From CALKJP01 sp046299555 (GTDB lineage: Bacteria > Bacteroidota > Bacteroidia > JACCXN01), in assembly GCA_046299555.1 (NCBI GenBank), contig JBKBHS010000001.1, forward strand, positions 1,550,001-1,614,000: DNA of 64,000 bases, read 5' to 3'. Positions 17,240 to 25,912 of the stretch are shown in pieces. Every line of letters starts with the position of its first letter. Position 1 is the stretch's first letter. The notes below the pieces were generated by a model that was not told the origin of the DNA, did no database searches, and saw only the letters and a program-made list of their open reading frames with translations. The position numbers and the translations under genes were made by a program.

Positions 17240-19051
17240 CTACTTAATTAGCCTGAAAATATTTTTAGAGGCACTGTTATAAACTTCAATTATAAACATG
17301 CCATTAGGAAGTGATTCGTATTCAATTATAAACTTGTTAGAGATATTTTCATTGTTACTTATTTGTCGGCCTGTTACATCATAGATATTTATGGAATATT
17401 TATTCATGTCATCAATTGTAATAATTGCCTTTTCTCTTTGATGAGTGAAATTATAGCTATTTAGTAGTCTTACATTATTAGAATTTTTAAGTTTAATTTC
17501 AGATATCGATTGCACACAGGAATTAACTAAACCACGTTGCAAAAAATAATTACAAATAATGGGGTAATTATCGCCATTAAACAATAAACTGTCGGCTTGA
17601 ATAAAAAGTGTGGCAGCTTGAGGCATGGTCATATTGGCACTGTAGTTGTACATGGATTGAAACAAGATACTATCGGTTTTTTCTCTGCCAATACTATTGT
17701 GAATTTGCATTAATACAGACGACCATATTTCTCCATTGGCATGAATTGAACCTGTGAGATTAGAAGGATATATTTTGCTACTTGCAGCGTTTCTTCCGGC
17801 CCAAAATTGGTTATGTCCATCCCAGGTAAAAACATCGGTATTTCGGAAGTTATTAATAGATTTTGAATAAGAAGCAGCCAAATAATCTCCAAAGCCTTCG
17901 TCCAATGCCTGGCGCTGAGAACCGATGTTAGTGTTAGGAGCTGCACTATGGCTAATGGCATGGCCATATTCATGAATAATTACATCAGCATCCTCTGCAT
18001 CATCAACACCGCCTTCGCCAAAAGTTAAGCGGGGAGGGGAAAATGAAGCTGTAAATGCAGATTGGTCGGCTCCATTAAATCCATGCGCATCTACATTAAT
18101 TTGATAATTTACCAGATTGGTAAAACCTAAACTATTCAAATAGTTTTTATAATTATTCAAATGGAAAAATGCATTTACATCTTCAAATTCATTTTGCGAA
18201 CGGCTGTAATGGAAGGAGGGAGTACTTGAGCTGGCAGGTATTGTGGCGGGCGATGAAAATTCTGTAATTAATACATAATTACTTTCTAACCTAAACGTAC
18301 CATTATCAAAATAGGCAGGAAAATTAACCTGTTCTCTTTGTGCGTTTAACTCAGGTACATCACTATCATTATTGTCAATATAAGGAGCACCGTAATTTAC
18401 TCCTGCTCTGGTTAATGGATCTGGATTAAAAATAAGCATAGATACTAATGAGTCGCCATTTGTTTGTAAAGCTTTATGGTAGGCATTCAAATCACGATAG
18501 TAAAGAACTCCATTTTCATTTACAACTAATTCATAATTGTTTTCAACGCTTTCAATATTTTCAATACGCCATGCCGGAATTAATGTTGCACCATCAAAAT
18601 ACCAAACTTTTTCAATATGGTTTTTATATGAGTTTTTTTCAAGATAATTTACTGTAATTTGTTGGTTCGGGAAATCTTTTTCTGAGAAAGTTTTTGTGGA
18701 AAAATCAGTTAATAAAATACTCGTTATAAAGCCATTTAAATCGGTATTTATTTTTAAAAATGAGTGAAATATTTTTTCGTTATTATAATAGGCTTGTAGC
18801 AAGAAATGTTTACCATACATGCTTTCGGTAATGGTATCAATTTTAAACGAAATACTTTTTTTAATATCAGAAAAATTTTGATTAGCAAAATTTTCAACTT
18901 GTTTAATATCTCTTCCCGCAAATTGTTTAGTGATTATAAGCTTTGCTTGAACTGTATCAATAGGATAATATGAAGCATTGCTGTTTTTTTGAGCAGTTAA
19001 ATTTGTATAGCTATGTATTGTAAATAGAAGAAGGATAATTTTTTTTATCAA
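17240..19051 (-). CDS. Secreted gluzincin metalloprotease (M36-like) with T9SS sorting domain
   Basis: An extracellular zinc protease of about 603 residues. After an N-terminal FTP/PepSY-like propeptide region comes the catalytic motif HEYGHAISH, with the third zinc ligand in DEGFGDYLAAS about 25 residues later. This is the gluzincin layout of the M4/M36 clans, and its features resemble M36 (fungalysin) more than M4. The last 75 residues are a T9SS type A sorting domain (NIYDVTGRQISN, LPNGMFIIEVYN, ending FRLIK). The longest frame starts at an ATG at 19099, which would overlap the divergent gene's start by 26 bases and give a poor signal. The TTG at 19051 gives a clean signal peptide, MIKKIILLLFTIHS... 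cut after LTAQ, so it is preferred. Confidence 0.85.
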   Translation of the reverse strand: MIKKIILLLFTIHSYTNLTAQKNSNASYYPIDTVQAKLIITKQFAGRDIKQVENFANQNFSDIKKSISFKIDTITESMYGKHFLLQAYYNNEKIFHSFLKINTDLNGFITSILLTDFSTKTFSEKDFPNQQITVNYLEKNSYKNHIEKVWYFDGATLIPAWRIENIESVENNYELVVNENGVLYYRDLNAYHKALQTNGDSLVSMLIFNPDPLTRAGVNYGAPYIDNNDSDVPELNAQREQVNFPAYFDNGTFRLESNYVLITEFSSPATIPASSSTPSFHYSRSQNEFEDVNAFFHLNNYKNYLNSLGFTNLVNYQINVDAHGFNGADQSAFTASFSPPRLTFGEGGVDDAEDADVIIHEYGHAISHSAAPNTNIGSQRQALDEGFGDYLAASYSKSINNFRNTDVFTWDGHNQFWAGRNAASSKIYPSNLTGSIHANGEIWSSVLMQIHNSIGREKTDSILFQSMYNYSANMTMPQAATLFIQADSLLFNGDNYPIICNYFLQRGLVNSCVQSISEIKLKNSNNVRLLNSYNFTHQREKAIITIDDMNKYSINIYDVTGRQISNNENISNKFIIEYESLPNGMFIIEVYNSASKNIFRLIK

Positions 19052-19073
19052 TAAAAAATTATAATTTAGATAT

Positions 19074-19910
19074 ATGAAAAAATACTTAGCAGTATTCATT
19101 TCTATAATTATTGTATTGGCAAGTAAAAAAATATATTGTCAAGATACGATTTTTTTTAAAAATAAAGTTGAAGTTGGTAAAGTTCTGAGTATTGAAAAAT
19201 CAACGGATGGCCATTTAATTAATTTCAAATCAATAACTTCAGATAAAAATAAGTTATATCTATATGGTATAAAAAGAATAAAATTTGAAAATGGAACGGA
19301 AGAAGTATTTGTAAAAAAAACGTTCAATAAGCAAGCTATTTGTTCAAATGCTATCGGAATAAATAGTTTAAAAATGATTTTTGGAATTTTTGAATTTCAT
19401 TATCACAGAAAAATAAATAATTATTTGCTGTTAAGATTCCCATTAAGTATGGCCTTTCCAGGGGTTCAACATCCATTTCCGCTATATCAAACGGCACATC
19501 AAGTTCATAGTATAGGTGTGGAATTATTATACTATCCCAATAGTTCAAATATTTTTTTTATTGGTCCATCATATAGATTTGGATTAATAGAACAAAAAGA
19601 ATTATATGTAGAATATAGATATGAAACGTATTATAGCAGTTACTTTAATCAATATTTTACAAAAAAAATTGAGTTATACAAGCCTACTTATGTAGTAACT
19701 TATTTTAATTCTCTCAATTTTTTGATGGGTATAAATCCAATCAATACTAATTTTTTATTTACGTCTCTTTATTGGGGTATGGGACTAAATTATTATTTTA
19801 AAGATGGATACTTAAACAATGATTACTACATTCAAAAAGATACTTTTCAATCGAAAAAGAAGCTTCTATTGAGTGGTATATTAGGAGTTTCTATTAATTA
19901 TAAATTTTAA
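19074..19910 (+). CDS. Secreted protein of unknown function, tandem paralogue 1 of 3
   Basis: I do not recognise a function. The 278-residue product has a signal peptide (MKKYLAVFISIIIVLASKKI, cleaved near YCQ) and then DTIFFKNKVEVGKVLSI. This N-terminal module of about 70 residues, repeated in the next two genes, is common in Bacteroidota exported proteins. A linker with KRIKFENGTEEVF leads to a C-terminal part rich in aromatic, alternating segments (YYPNSSNIFFIGPSYRFGL, SYKF-type end), suggesting a small outer-membrane beta-barrel. It is followed 3 bases later by its paralogue. Base composition is even more AT-rich than the surroundings. It faces away from the protease gene. Confidence 0.75.
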   Translation: MKKYLAVFISIIIVLASKKIYCQDTIFFKNKVEVGKVLSIEKSTDGHLINFKSITSDKNKLYLYGIKRIKFENGTEEVFVKKTFNKQAICSNAIGINSLKMIFGIFEFHYHRKINNYLLLRFPLSMAFPGVQHPFPLYQTAHQVHSIGVELLYYPNSSNIFFIGPSYRFGLIEQKELYVEYRYETYYSSYFNQYFTKKIELYKPTYVVTYFNSLNFLMGINPINTNFLFTSLYWGMGLNYYFKDGYLNNDYYIQKDTFQSKKKLLLSGILGVSINYKF

Positions 19911-19913
19911 ATT

Positions 19914-20693
19914 ATGAAAAAAATTATATTCATTATTATTCTGATTTTTAGTATTTGTAAACAAATTCATGCGCAAGACACGATATATTTTACCAATGGA
20001 AGCATCTGGATTGTAAAATTAGAAATGATAAATACTCAAAAAATACATTTTAAGCGATTTGATAATCTTTCAGGACCACAATACATTTATCCTAAATCTG
20101 AAATCCACAAAATAATTTATAAAGATGGTTTTACTGAAGCTTACACTCCAATTAAAAAAATAAGTCAAGACACAATTTCCAATATTTATTTTAATAAGTA
20201 TAAAAATTCAGTTGGGTTTAATACATTAAATTTATTATTTGCACAAGCTTATATTTTTGGCGAAAGAAAGTTGCATAATAATTTTTCCATTAGATTTCCT
20301 TTTAGTATGGGATTCAGTCATACATATTTTAGTGATTTTTTATTAAACAGTAATAAATATTCAAAATCAAATTTTAAAGTTGGCTTAGAGCTAATGAATT
20401 ATTTTAACCCTAAACAAGAATTATATGTTGGATTATCTACAAGATATGGAGTTCATGAAATTAAAGAGAGGGTCTATAATCTGGGAAGTTATTATATTAC
20501 AAGATATTTTAAGAATTCAATTACTTTTACAACCATTGCAGGTGTTCAAGCAAACATAACTCCTCGTTTTTCAATTTTATTACAAAGCGGACTTGGATGT
20601 ATTTGGTATCAAAATGGAATAGTTGTAAATGGTATTAAATATTATTTCTTTCCTCATATACAATTTGGGATTATGCCCGTATTAAAATTTTAA
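19914..20693 (+). CDS. Secreted protein of unknown function, tandem paralogue 2 of 3
   Basis: A 259-residue exported protein with signal peptide MKKIIFIIILIFSICKQIHA and mature start QDTIYFTNGSIWIVKLEMIN. The shared N-terminal module continues with KRFDNLSGPQYIYPKSEIHK and IIYKDGFTEAY, which align with the first and third genes. The C-terminal half again shows beta-barrel-like alternation (LYVGLSTRYGV, FTTIAGVQANITPRFSILLQSGLG, final VLKF with a terminal phenylalanine). The final F is a typical outer-membrane beta-signal residue. It lies between its paralogues with gaps of 3 and 2 bases, so the three form one operon. Confidence 0.75.
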   Translation: MKKIIFIIILIFSICKQIHAQDTIYFTNGSIWIVKLEMINTQKIHFKRFDNLSGPQYIYPKSEIHKIIYKDGFTEAYTPIKKISQDTISNIYFNKYKNSVGFNTLNLLFAQAYIFGERKLHNNFSIRFPFSMGFSHTYFSDFLLNSNKYSKSNFKVGLELMNYFNPKQELYVGLSTRYGVHEIKERVYNLGSYYITRYFKNSITFTTIAGVQANITPRFSILLQSGLGCIWYQNGIVVNGIKYYFFPHIQFGIMPVLKF

Positions 20694-20695
20694 AA

Positions 20696-21475
20696 ATGAT
20701 AAAAAAATTCTTGTTTGTTTTTTGTTTTTTAATTAGTCAGGCATTACATGCACAAGATACCATTTATTTAAAAAATAATAATGCAACATTGCAAGTAAAG
20801 GTTATTGAAATAAATGATACCGCAGTTGTTTACAAAAGATACGCATCGGATGATTTACCTTTAATCATATTAAATAAAGCAAAAGTACAAAAGGTAGTCT
20901 TTGAAAATGGTAATATTTACGAAGTTGATTTTAAAAAATTAGACAAAAAAATTTTTGATAATTCAATATATAAAAATGGGATTGGAATTAGCGCAAATAC
21001 GCTTTTAAGAGCTATAATTTTTGTTGGCTATCAAAGACGAATTGGACAAAATTCTTTTTTAAGATTCCCAATTTCTTTCAGTTTTTATAAGCATTATATA
21101 AGCTATGAGTATGCAAATTATGTATTCTTTTCAGGTGTTGGATACCATTACCATAAACAATTCGATAATTTTACAATATTATATGGATTTACAACGAGTG
21201 GAGGTTTTATTGATCATACCTATAAGTATAATGATAAAAATAAAAATGTATTGAATTATGACCGATTTATATATCAACATCAGTTGTCGTTTGATTGCGG
21301 TGTTTATTCAAAAATTACGAAAAAATTAGATTTATGTTATAACATAAGTCTTGGACTAATATGGTATAGTGGAGGCTATATCAATTCACCTTATTGGAAC
21401 TCATATGAAGATCAAAAGCCAATATTTTTTTCACCTTTCTTAAGGGCAAATTTAATTCCATATTATTTATTTTAA
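20696..21475 (+). CDS. Secreted protein of unknown function, tandem paralogue 3 of 3
   Basis: A 259-residue exported protein; signal peptide MIKKFLFVFCFLISQALHA, mature start QDTIYLKNNNATLQVKVIEI. The module KVIEINDTAVVYKRYASDDL followed by KVQKVVFENGN is the best match in this trio to the widespread Bacteroidota N-terminal pattern. The C-terminal half contains barrel-like strands (SFDCGVYSKITKKLDLCYNI, SLGLIWYSGG) and ends YYLF. Its stop codon abuts the convergent transporter stop with no gap. The function is unknown; outer-membrane localisation is inferred only from the strand pattern and terminal F. Confidence 0.75.
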   Translation: MIKKFLFVFCFLISQALHAQDTIYLKNNNATLQVKVIEINDTAVVYKRYASDDLPLIILNKAKVQKVVFENGNIYEVDFKKLDKKIFDNSIYKNGIGISANTLLRAIIFVGYQRRIGQNSFLRFPISFSFYKHYISYEYANYVFFSGVGYHYHKQFDNFTILYGFTTSGGFIDHTYKYNDKNKNVLNYDRFIYQHQLSFDCGVYSKITKKLDLCYNISLGLIWYSGGYINSPYWNSYEDQKPIFFSPFLRANLIPYYLF

Positions 21476-22342
21476 TTAAACATTCATCATAATTAAAATA
21501 ATAGCAATAACTGACAGCACTACGCCAATCCAGTTAATTCTACTCAAATAATTTTTAAATACGAAATGTGAAATAAAAGCAGAGGCAATTACTATACCCA
21601 CATTATTTAATGAAAACAAAACAGAACTTTCCATATTTGGTATTTGCAGCGACTTTAGTAAAAAGTAAATTGAGGCATAGTTACATGTTCCTAAAATAAT
21701 TCCTGCCGGAATACTCTTCCATTGAAATTTAGACGGATTTAATGCTAACTGCCAAAAAAGTATTATAATTCCGGTAAATGCAGCTATGGAAAATAAAACG
21801 GGAATAAAGTAAATGGTATCAGCATTGCTTAAATAATAGTGTTGCGTATATTTCATATACGTGTCTAAAAAGCCGCTGCCAATAAATAATAAAATTGGCC
21901 AAAAATATGCCCGCAAATTAAATTTACTTTCTTCTTTTTTTACACTTGCTAAAACAACACCTAATAGTGCAAGTAAAATACCGCCAATTTTACTCCAGGT
22001 TGCTGTATCGTTGTACAAATAAAAAGCTGCACCTACCGGAATTACAACCGACATTTTATTAGCTACCGATGCTACCGAAACACTTATTTGTTGTGCAGTA
22101 AGTGCAATAACATAAAAAAGCGCAATAAATAAAATTCCAATTAATACCGCGTTTGGAAACCAATAACGATGAGTTAATTCATTAATTGAAATATTTAATC
22201 CCGTAAGTGAAAAGCCTAATGTGGCAGCTGTTAAATAATTAAATACTATGGCCTGAAAAGTTGGTATGCGATACTTATCAAATAATTTAAAAATAACGAC
22301 TAAAAGTGTAGAAAATAAAATACTTAGTAATAGATAAAACAT
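21476..22342 (-). CDS. EamA/DMT family transporter
   Basis: A 288-residue inner-membrane protein with ten predicted helices in two EamA repeats, the drug/metabolite transporter superfamily layout. Repeat 1 includes AQQISVSVASVANKMSVVIP and LALLGVVLASVKKEE; repeat 2 includes GIILGTCNYASIYFLLKSLQ, SSVLFSLNNVGIVIASAFIS and INWIGVVLSVIAIILIMM. Members export small molecules or act as uptake carriers; the substrate is not predictable. It lies 6 bases after ribD on the same strand, so a flavin-pathway link is possible but speculative. Confidence 0.88.
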   Translation of the reverse strand: MFYLLLSILFSTLLVVIFKLFDKYRIPTFQAIVFNYLTAATLGFSLTGLNISINELTHRYWFPNAVLIGILFIALFYVIALTAQQISVSVASVANKMSVVIPVGAAFYLYNDTATWSKIGGILLALLGVVLASVKKEESKFNLRAYFWPILLFIGSGFLDTYMKYTQHYYLSNADTIYFIPVLFSIAAFTGIIILFWQLALNPSKFQWKSIPAGIILGTCNYASIYFLLKSLQIPNMESSVLFSLNNVGIVIASAFISHFVFKNYLSRINWIGVVLSVIAIILIMMNV

Positions 22343-22348
22343 TTTTCC

Positions 22349-23410
22349 TTAGTTAATTTTATTCAAGTTTGGATGAAAATAGATGGCTAAATTATCTGTT
22401 CCAATAATTTCTGTATGCTTTGGAATAAATGGAAAATCAGGAGCTTTTATTCCTCCTTTTAATTCATTGGGGGATGTGAAAATTCGTGCTTCGTCCCACC
22501 AATTATTTTTTATACAATAATTAAGCAAGTATGCACCTCCTTCAATGATAATTGATTGTATGCCTCTGTTGTATAAATCTTTTAAAATATCTTCTAAAAT
22601 CTTTTCGCTCCACGGCATTTTGATATATTCCACGTTATTTAAAATTTCTGATTTTATGGAATTATAAATAAGAGTCGGGGCAGTTTCATTTTTAATTTTA
22701 TTATCGGCAGGTAATAGTAAATTTTTATCAAGAGTTATTCTTGTTGGGTTTTTACCAGGATATAAACGACAATTTAATTCAGGATTATCACTTAATACCG
22801 TATTGGTGCCAACCATTATTGCAGCCTCTTCACTGCGCCATTTATGCACTAGTTTTAAGCTTTCAGTGCATGATATGTAGTTTATTTTTCCTTTTTCTTT
22901 TTCATCAGGAGCTAAATCTATAAAACCATCTTTGCTTTGTGCAAACTTTAGAATTATATATGGTCTTTTTTGTGTTTGATAGACCATAAATCTCCTGTTC
23001 ATCATCCAACATTCTTTTTCTAAAACCGATGTTTTAACATCAATTCCGGCTGCTTTTAGTTTTTCAATTCCTTTTCCGGCAACTTTTTCAAAGGGATCTA
23101 TGTTTCCTATTATTACTCTTTTAAAGCCATAGTGTATAATGGCATCTGCGCAGGGAGGAGTTTTTCCAAAATGAGAACAAGGCTCAAGTGAAACATAAAT
23201 AGTGCTTTCTTTTAATAAGCTTTTATCTTTTACATTATTTATGGCATTTATTTCTGCATGCGCTTGTCCGAATTGTTGATGATACCCTTCACCAATAATT
23301 TTATCATTATGTACAATTACAGCTCCTACTAAAGGGTTAGGTGCAACATTGCCAAGCCCTTTTTGAGCTAGTTCAATGCAACGGTACATGTATTTTTCGT
23401 CCGTGTTCAT
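22349..23410 (-). CDS. ribD: Bifunctional riboflavin deaminase/reductase
   Basis: Carries out two riboflavin steps: deamination of the pyrimidine intermediate and NADPH reduction of its ribosyl side chain. The N-terminal deaminase has the zinc motif HAEINAI and PCSHFGKTPPC; the C-terminal RibD_C reductase begins near LKFAQSKDGFIDL and holds GTNTVLSDNPELNCR and IIIEGGAYLLN. The frame extends to 23443, but a TACTTTTG promoter box at 23419-23426 lies within that extension. The ATG at 23410 gives the family-like MNTDEKYMYRCIELAQKG; the ATG at 23416 is the alternative. Either start leaves almost no leader. It is followed by a DMT transporter. Confidence 0.95.
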   Translation of the reverse strand: MNTDEKYMYRCIELAQKGLGNVAPNPLVGAVIVHNDKIIGEGYHQQFGQAHAEINAINNVKDKSLLKESTIYVSLEPCSHFGKTPPCADAIIHYGFKRVIIGNIDPFEKVAGKGIEKLKAAGIDVKTSVLEKECWMMNRRFMVYQTQKRPYIILKFAQSKDGFIDLAPDEKEKGKINYISCTESLKLVHKWRSEEAAIMVGTNTVLSDNPELNCRLYPGKNPTRITLDKNLLLPADNKIKNETAPTLIYNSIKSEILNNVEYIKMPWSEKILEDILKDLYNRGIQSIIIEGGAYLLNYCIKNNWWDEARIFTSPNELKGGIKAPDFPFIPKHTEIIGTDNLAIYFHPNLNKIN

Positions 23411-23418
23411 CTGCATTG

Positions 23419-23426
23419 CAAAAGTA
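23419..23426 (-). promoter_or_regulatory. -7 promoter box of ribD
   Basis: TACTTTTG on the minus strand, an exact TAnnTTTG match ending 2 bases before an ATG (23416) and 8 bases before the preferred ATG (23410). It is back to back with the prmC box three bases away. Confidence 0.65.
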
Positions 23427-23429
23427 GTG

Positions 23430-23437
23430 TATTTTTG
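23430..23437 (+). promoter_or_regulatory. -7 promoter box of prmC
   Basis: TATTTTTG on the plus strand, ending 4 bases before the prmC ATG at 23442. The expected transcription start falls at or next to the ATG, so the mRNA may be leaderless. Confidence 0.65.
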
Positions 23438-23441
23438 CGGC

Positions 23442-24311
23442 ATGCAGATTCCGAGTAATAAAATTGCCGATATAAAAAGTTTTTTTGTTCAAAGTCTTTC
23501 CCATCTATATGATAGGGAAGAAGCAGCGTCAATATTCTTTATAGTCATTGAGCATTTATTACATATTACTCGAAATGATTATATGCTAAATAAATCTGCA
23601 ACTATTAGCGAATCAGAATTACTGAATATTCACTTTGTTTTAAAAGATTTAAAAAAGGGAATACCTATACAGTATATTTTGGGCGAAACACAATTTATGG
23701 GACTAAAATTAAAAGTAAATTCTGCAGTTTTAATTCCGCGTCCCGAAACGGAAGAATTAGTTGATTGGATTATTCAAAGTCATAAAAGTGAAAAAATAAA
23801 TCGAATAGTAGATATTGGAACAGGTAGTGGATGTATAGCTCTAGCAATTAAAAAACATTTTTTTAATACAGAAGTTTTTGCTTTGGATATTTCAGAAAGC
23901 GTATTGCAAGTAGCAAAAGAAAATGCTTTGATAAATAACGTAGAGATTAATTTTCAACAAATAGATATTTTAACCGATATCAGCATTCCTAATCAAATAG
24001 ATATTATAGTAAGTAATCCGCCTTACGTAACTCGAAAAGAAGCGGAAAGTATGCATGCAAATGTTTTAGAACATGAACCACATTTGGCACTCTTTGTTCC
24101 GGATAATGATGCATTGCTATTTTATAAACGAATAATTGAATTGGCTAAAGAAAATTTGCTAAGAAGTGGCTGGCTTTACTTTGAAATAAATCAATATTTA
24201 GCCAATGAAATGAAAGAGTTGTTCCTGCAAAACAATTTTAAAAATGTAGAACTTAAAAAAGACCTTTCAGGGAACTACAGAATGATAAGAGGGAGGTATG
24301 AAAATCTTTAA
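23442..24311 (+). CDS. prmC: Peptide chain release factor N5-glutamine methyltransferase
   Basis: Methylates the GGQ glutamine of release factors with S-adenosylmethionine. The 289-residue protein has an N-terminal helical domain (about 1-80, with DLKKGIPIQYILGETQFMG) and a Rossmann methyltransferase domain with RPETEELVDWI, DIGTGSGCIALAI and the catalytic SNPPYVTRKE. A longer frame starts at 23376, but it runs through the promoter box at 23430, and the ATG at 23442 (MQIPSNKIADIKSFF) gives the expected N-terminal length. It is divergent from ribD. Confidence 0.96.
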   Translation: MQIPSNKIADIKSFFVQSLSHLYDREEAASIFFIVIEHLLHITRNDYMLNKSATISESELLNIHFVLKDLKKGIPIQYILGETQFMGLKLKVNSAVLIPRPETEELVDWIIQSHKSEKINRIVDIGTGSGCIALAIKKHFFNTEVFALDISESVLQVAKENALINNVEINFQQIDILTDISIPNQIDIIVSNPPYVTRKEAESMHANVLEHEPHLALFVPDNDALLFYKRIIELAKENLLRSGWLYFEINQYLANEMKELFLQNNFKNVELKKDLSGNYRMIRGRYENL

Positions 24312-24367
24312 TTTTTAATTCCACTATCTCTATTTAATTATTTAATTTAGCTTTTATAAATTAGCTA

Positions 24368-25891
24368 ATGTTTTATTTTACTAATCGAAAACTTTACTTA
24401 TTTATCTTTTCTTTTTTAACGTTTTCATCTTTTTCAAATGTTGATACTTCTAAATTTTATCAACTTATCCCTAGAGAACGTGAATTAATTAATAATTATT
24501 TTGCAACCATTGATACCTGCACAACTGATTCATCCAGGATTGTGGCTATACGCAAAATGTATATGCAAATGAATGATAATGACGTTTGGATTTTATTTGC
24601 CGATGAAACAAAAAAGTACCTTGATAAATATTTAAAAGAAAATGGTAAAACAGAGTTTTATAAAGAGCATATTTTAAATTATTACAATGATAAAGCTTAT
24701 TACGAAGCATATAAAGACAATGATAAAGCAGCGATAAAATATTACATAAAAGCTTATTATTTAGCAAAAGAACTTAATAGATATGATAAAGTATATACCT
24801 ATCTAAATAACATTGGGCAATATCTGCATAAAATTGGACAATTTGAGAAAGCCGTTACACTTATTAATGAAGCATTTAAGATATTAGAAAACAGTGGACA
24901 ATTTTCAGAAAAAGCCTTACTGCTAAATAATTTAGCATATATGTATTATGAACAAGGTGAAAATCCACAGGCATTGGAATATTATAAACAAGCTCTGGAT
25001 TTAGGGCATAAACAAAAAGATTCATCATTATTAGGACTCATACATAATAACTTGTCTTTAATTTATTTTGATGAATCAGATTTTATAAAGGCAGAAGAAC
25101 ATATTCAAAAATCAGTTTTTTATAGGAAATTAATAGGAGAAGAAATAAAGTATGCACAATCGCTAAATAATTTGGCTTCACTATATATAAAACAAAATAG
25201 GTTAGATGAAGCTATTCCCATTATTTATGATGTAATAAATATTAAAAAGAAAAATCAGGATTTTGAATCATTAAACTATACATATTTTACATTATCCAAT
25301 GTTTTTTTACAAAAAGATAAATGGGATAGTGCTTATTACTATGCACAAAAAGCTATGCAAGTAGCAGACTTTTACAAATATCCATATATGTATAAAGATG
25401 CATCAGGTATTTTATATCAGATATTTGATAAAAATAAACAGCTTGATTCAGCTTATATATATTATCGCTTACACGTTACCATGCGCGATAGTATTTATAA
25501 TGAAAAAAATATTAATGCTACCATTAAACAAAAGCTTAAAAACGATTTTGAAAAACGAGAAGCAATTTTAAAAGCGCAAAAAGAAAGTGAATTAGCCATA
25601 GCCAATAGCGAAAAACAAAAACAAAAAATTTTAAATTACTTTATATTTTTTGTGCTTCTGGCTGTAAGTATTATAACGTTTATAACGTATAGGTCGTTAA
25701 AATTATCACAACGCCAAAAACATATCATTCAATTACAAAAAGAAAACTCAGAACAACAAAGAAAAATTGTTGAAGAAAAAAATAAAGAAATATTAGATTC
25801 CATTCATTATGCTAAGCGTATTCAACAAGCATTAATTACATCAGAACTCTACATTGATAAGCATTTGAAAAGATTAATGAAAAGAAATTAG
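24368..25891 (+). CDS. TPR membrane protein, truncated before an expected SpoIIE-type domain
   Basis: A 507-residue protein with a signal peptide (FYFTNRKLYLFIFSFLTFSS) and about six tetratricopeptide repeats between residues 120 and 370 (for example ALLLNNLAYMYYEQGENPQA and YAQSLNNLASLYIKQNRLDE). One membrane helix at about 417-440 (YFIFFVLLAVSIITFITYR) precedes a cytoplasmic coiled coil. The coiled coil ends in EKNKEILDSIHYAKRIQQAL, the linker that in many Bacteroidota sensors precedes a SpoIIE/PP2C phosphatase domain. Here it stops 19 residues later (KHLKRLMKRN). Only 21 bases separate the stop from the next, convergent gene, and no phosphatase remnant is visible in other frames. It may be a broken sensor or one working through a partner. 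Confidence 0.85.
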   Translation: MFYFTNRKLYLFIFSFLTFSSFSNVDTSKFYQLIPRERELINNYFATIDTCTTDSSRIVAIRKMYMQMNDNDVWILFADETKKYLDKYLKENGKTEFYKEHILNYYNDKAYYEAYKDNDKAAIKYYIKAYYLAKELNRYDKVYTYLNNIGQYLHKIGQFEKAVTLINEAFKILENSGQFSEKALLLNNLAYMYYEQGENPQALEYYKQALDLGHKQKDSSLLGLIHNNLSLIYFDESDFIKAEEHIQKSVFYRKLIGEEIKYAQSLNNLASLYIKQNRLDEAIPIIYDVINIKKKNQDFESLNYTYFTLSNVFLQKDKWDSAYYYAQKAMQVADFYKYPYMYKDASGILYQIFDKNKQLDSAYIYYRLHVTMRDSIYNEKNINATIKQKLKNDFEKREAILKAQKESELAIANSEKQKQKILNYFIFFVLLAVSIITFITYRSLKLSQRQKHIIQLQKENSEQQRKIVEEKNKEILDSIHYAKRIQQALITSELYIDKHLKRLMKRN

Positions 25892-25912
25892 TATGTTTTA
25901 TATTTACTGCTA

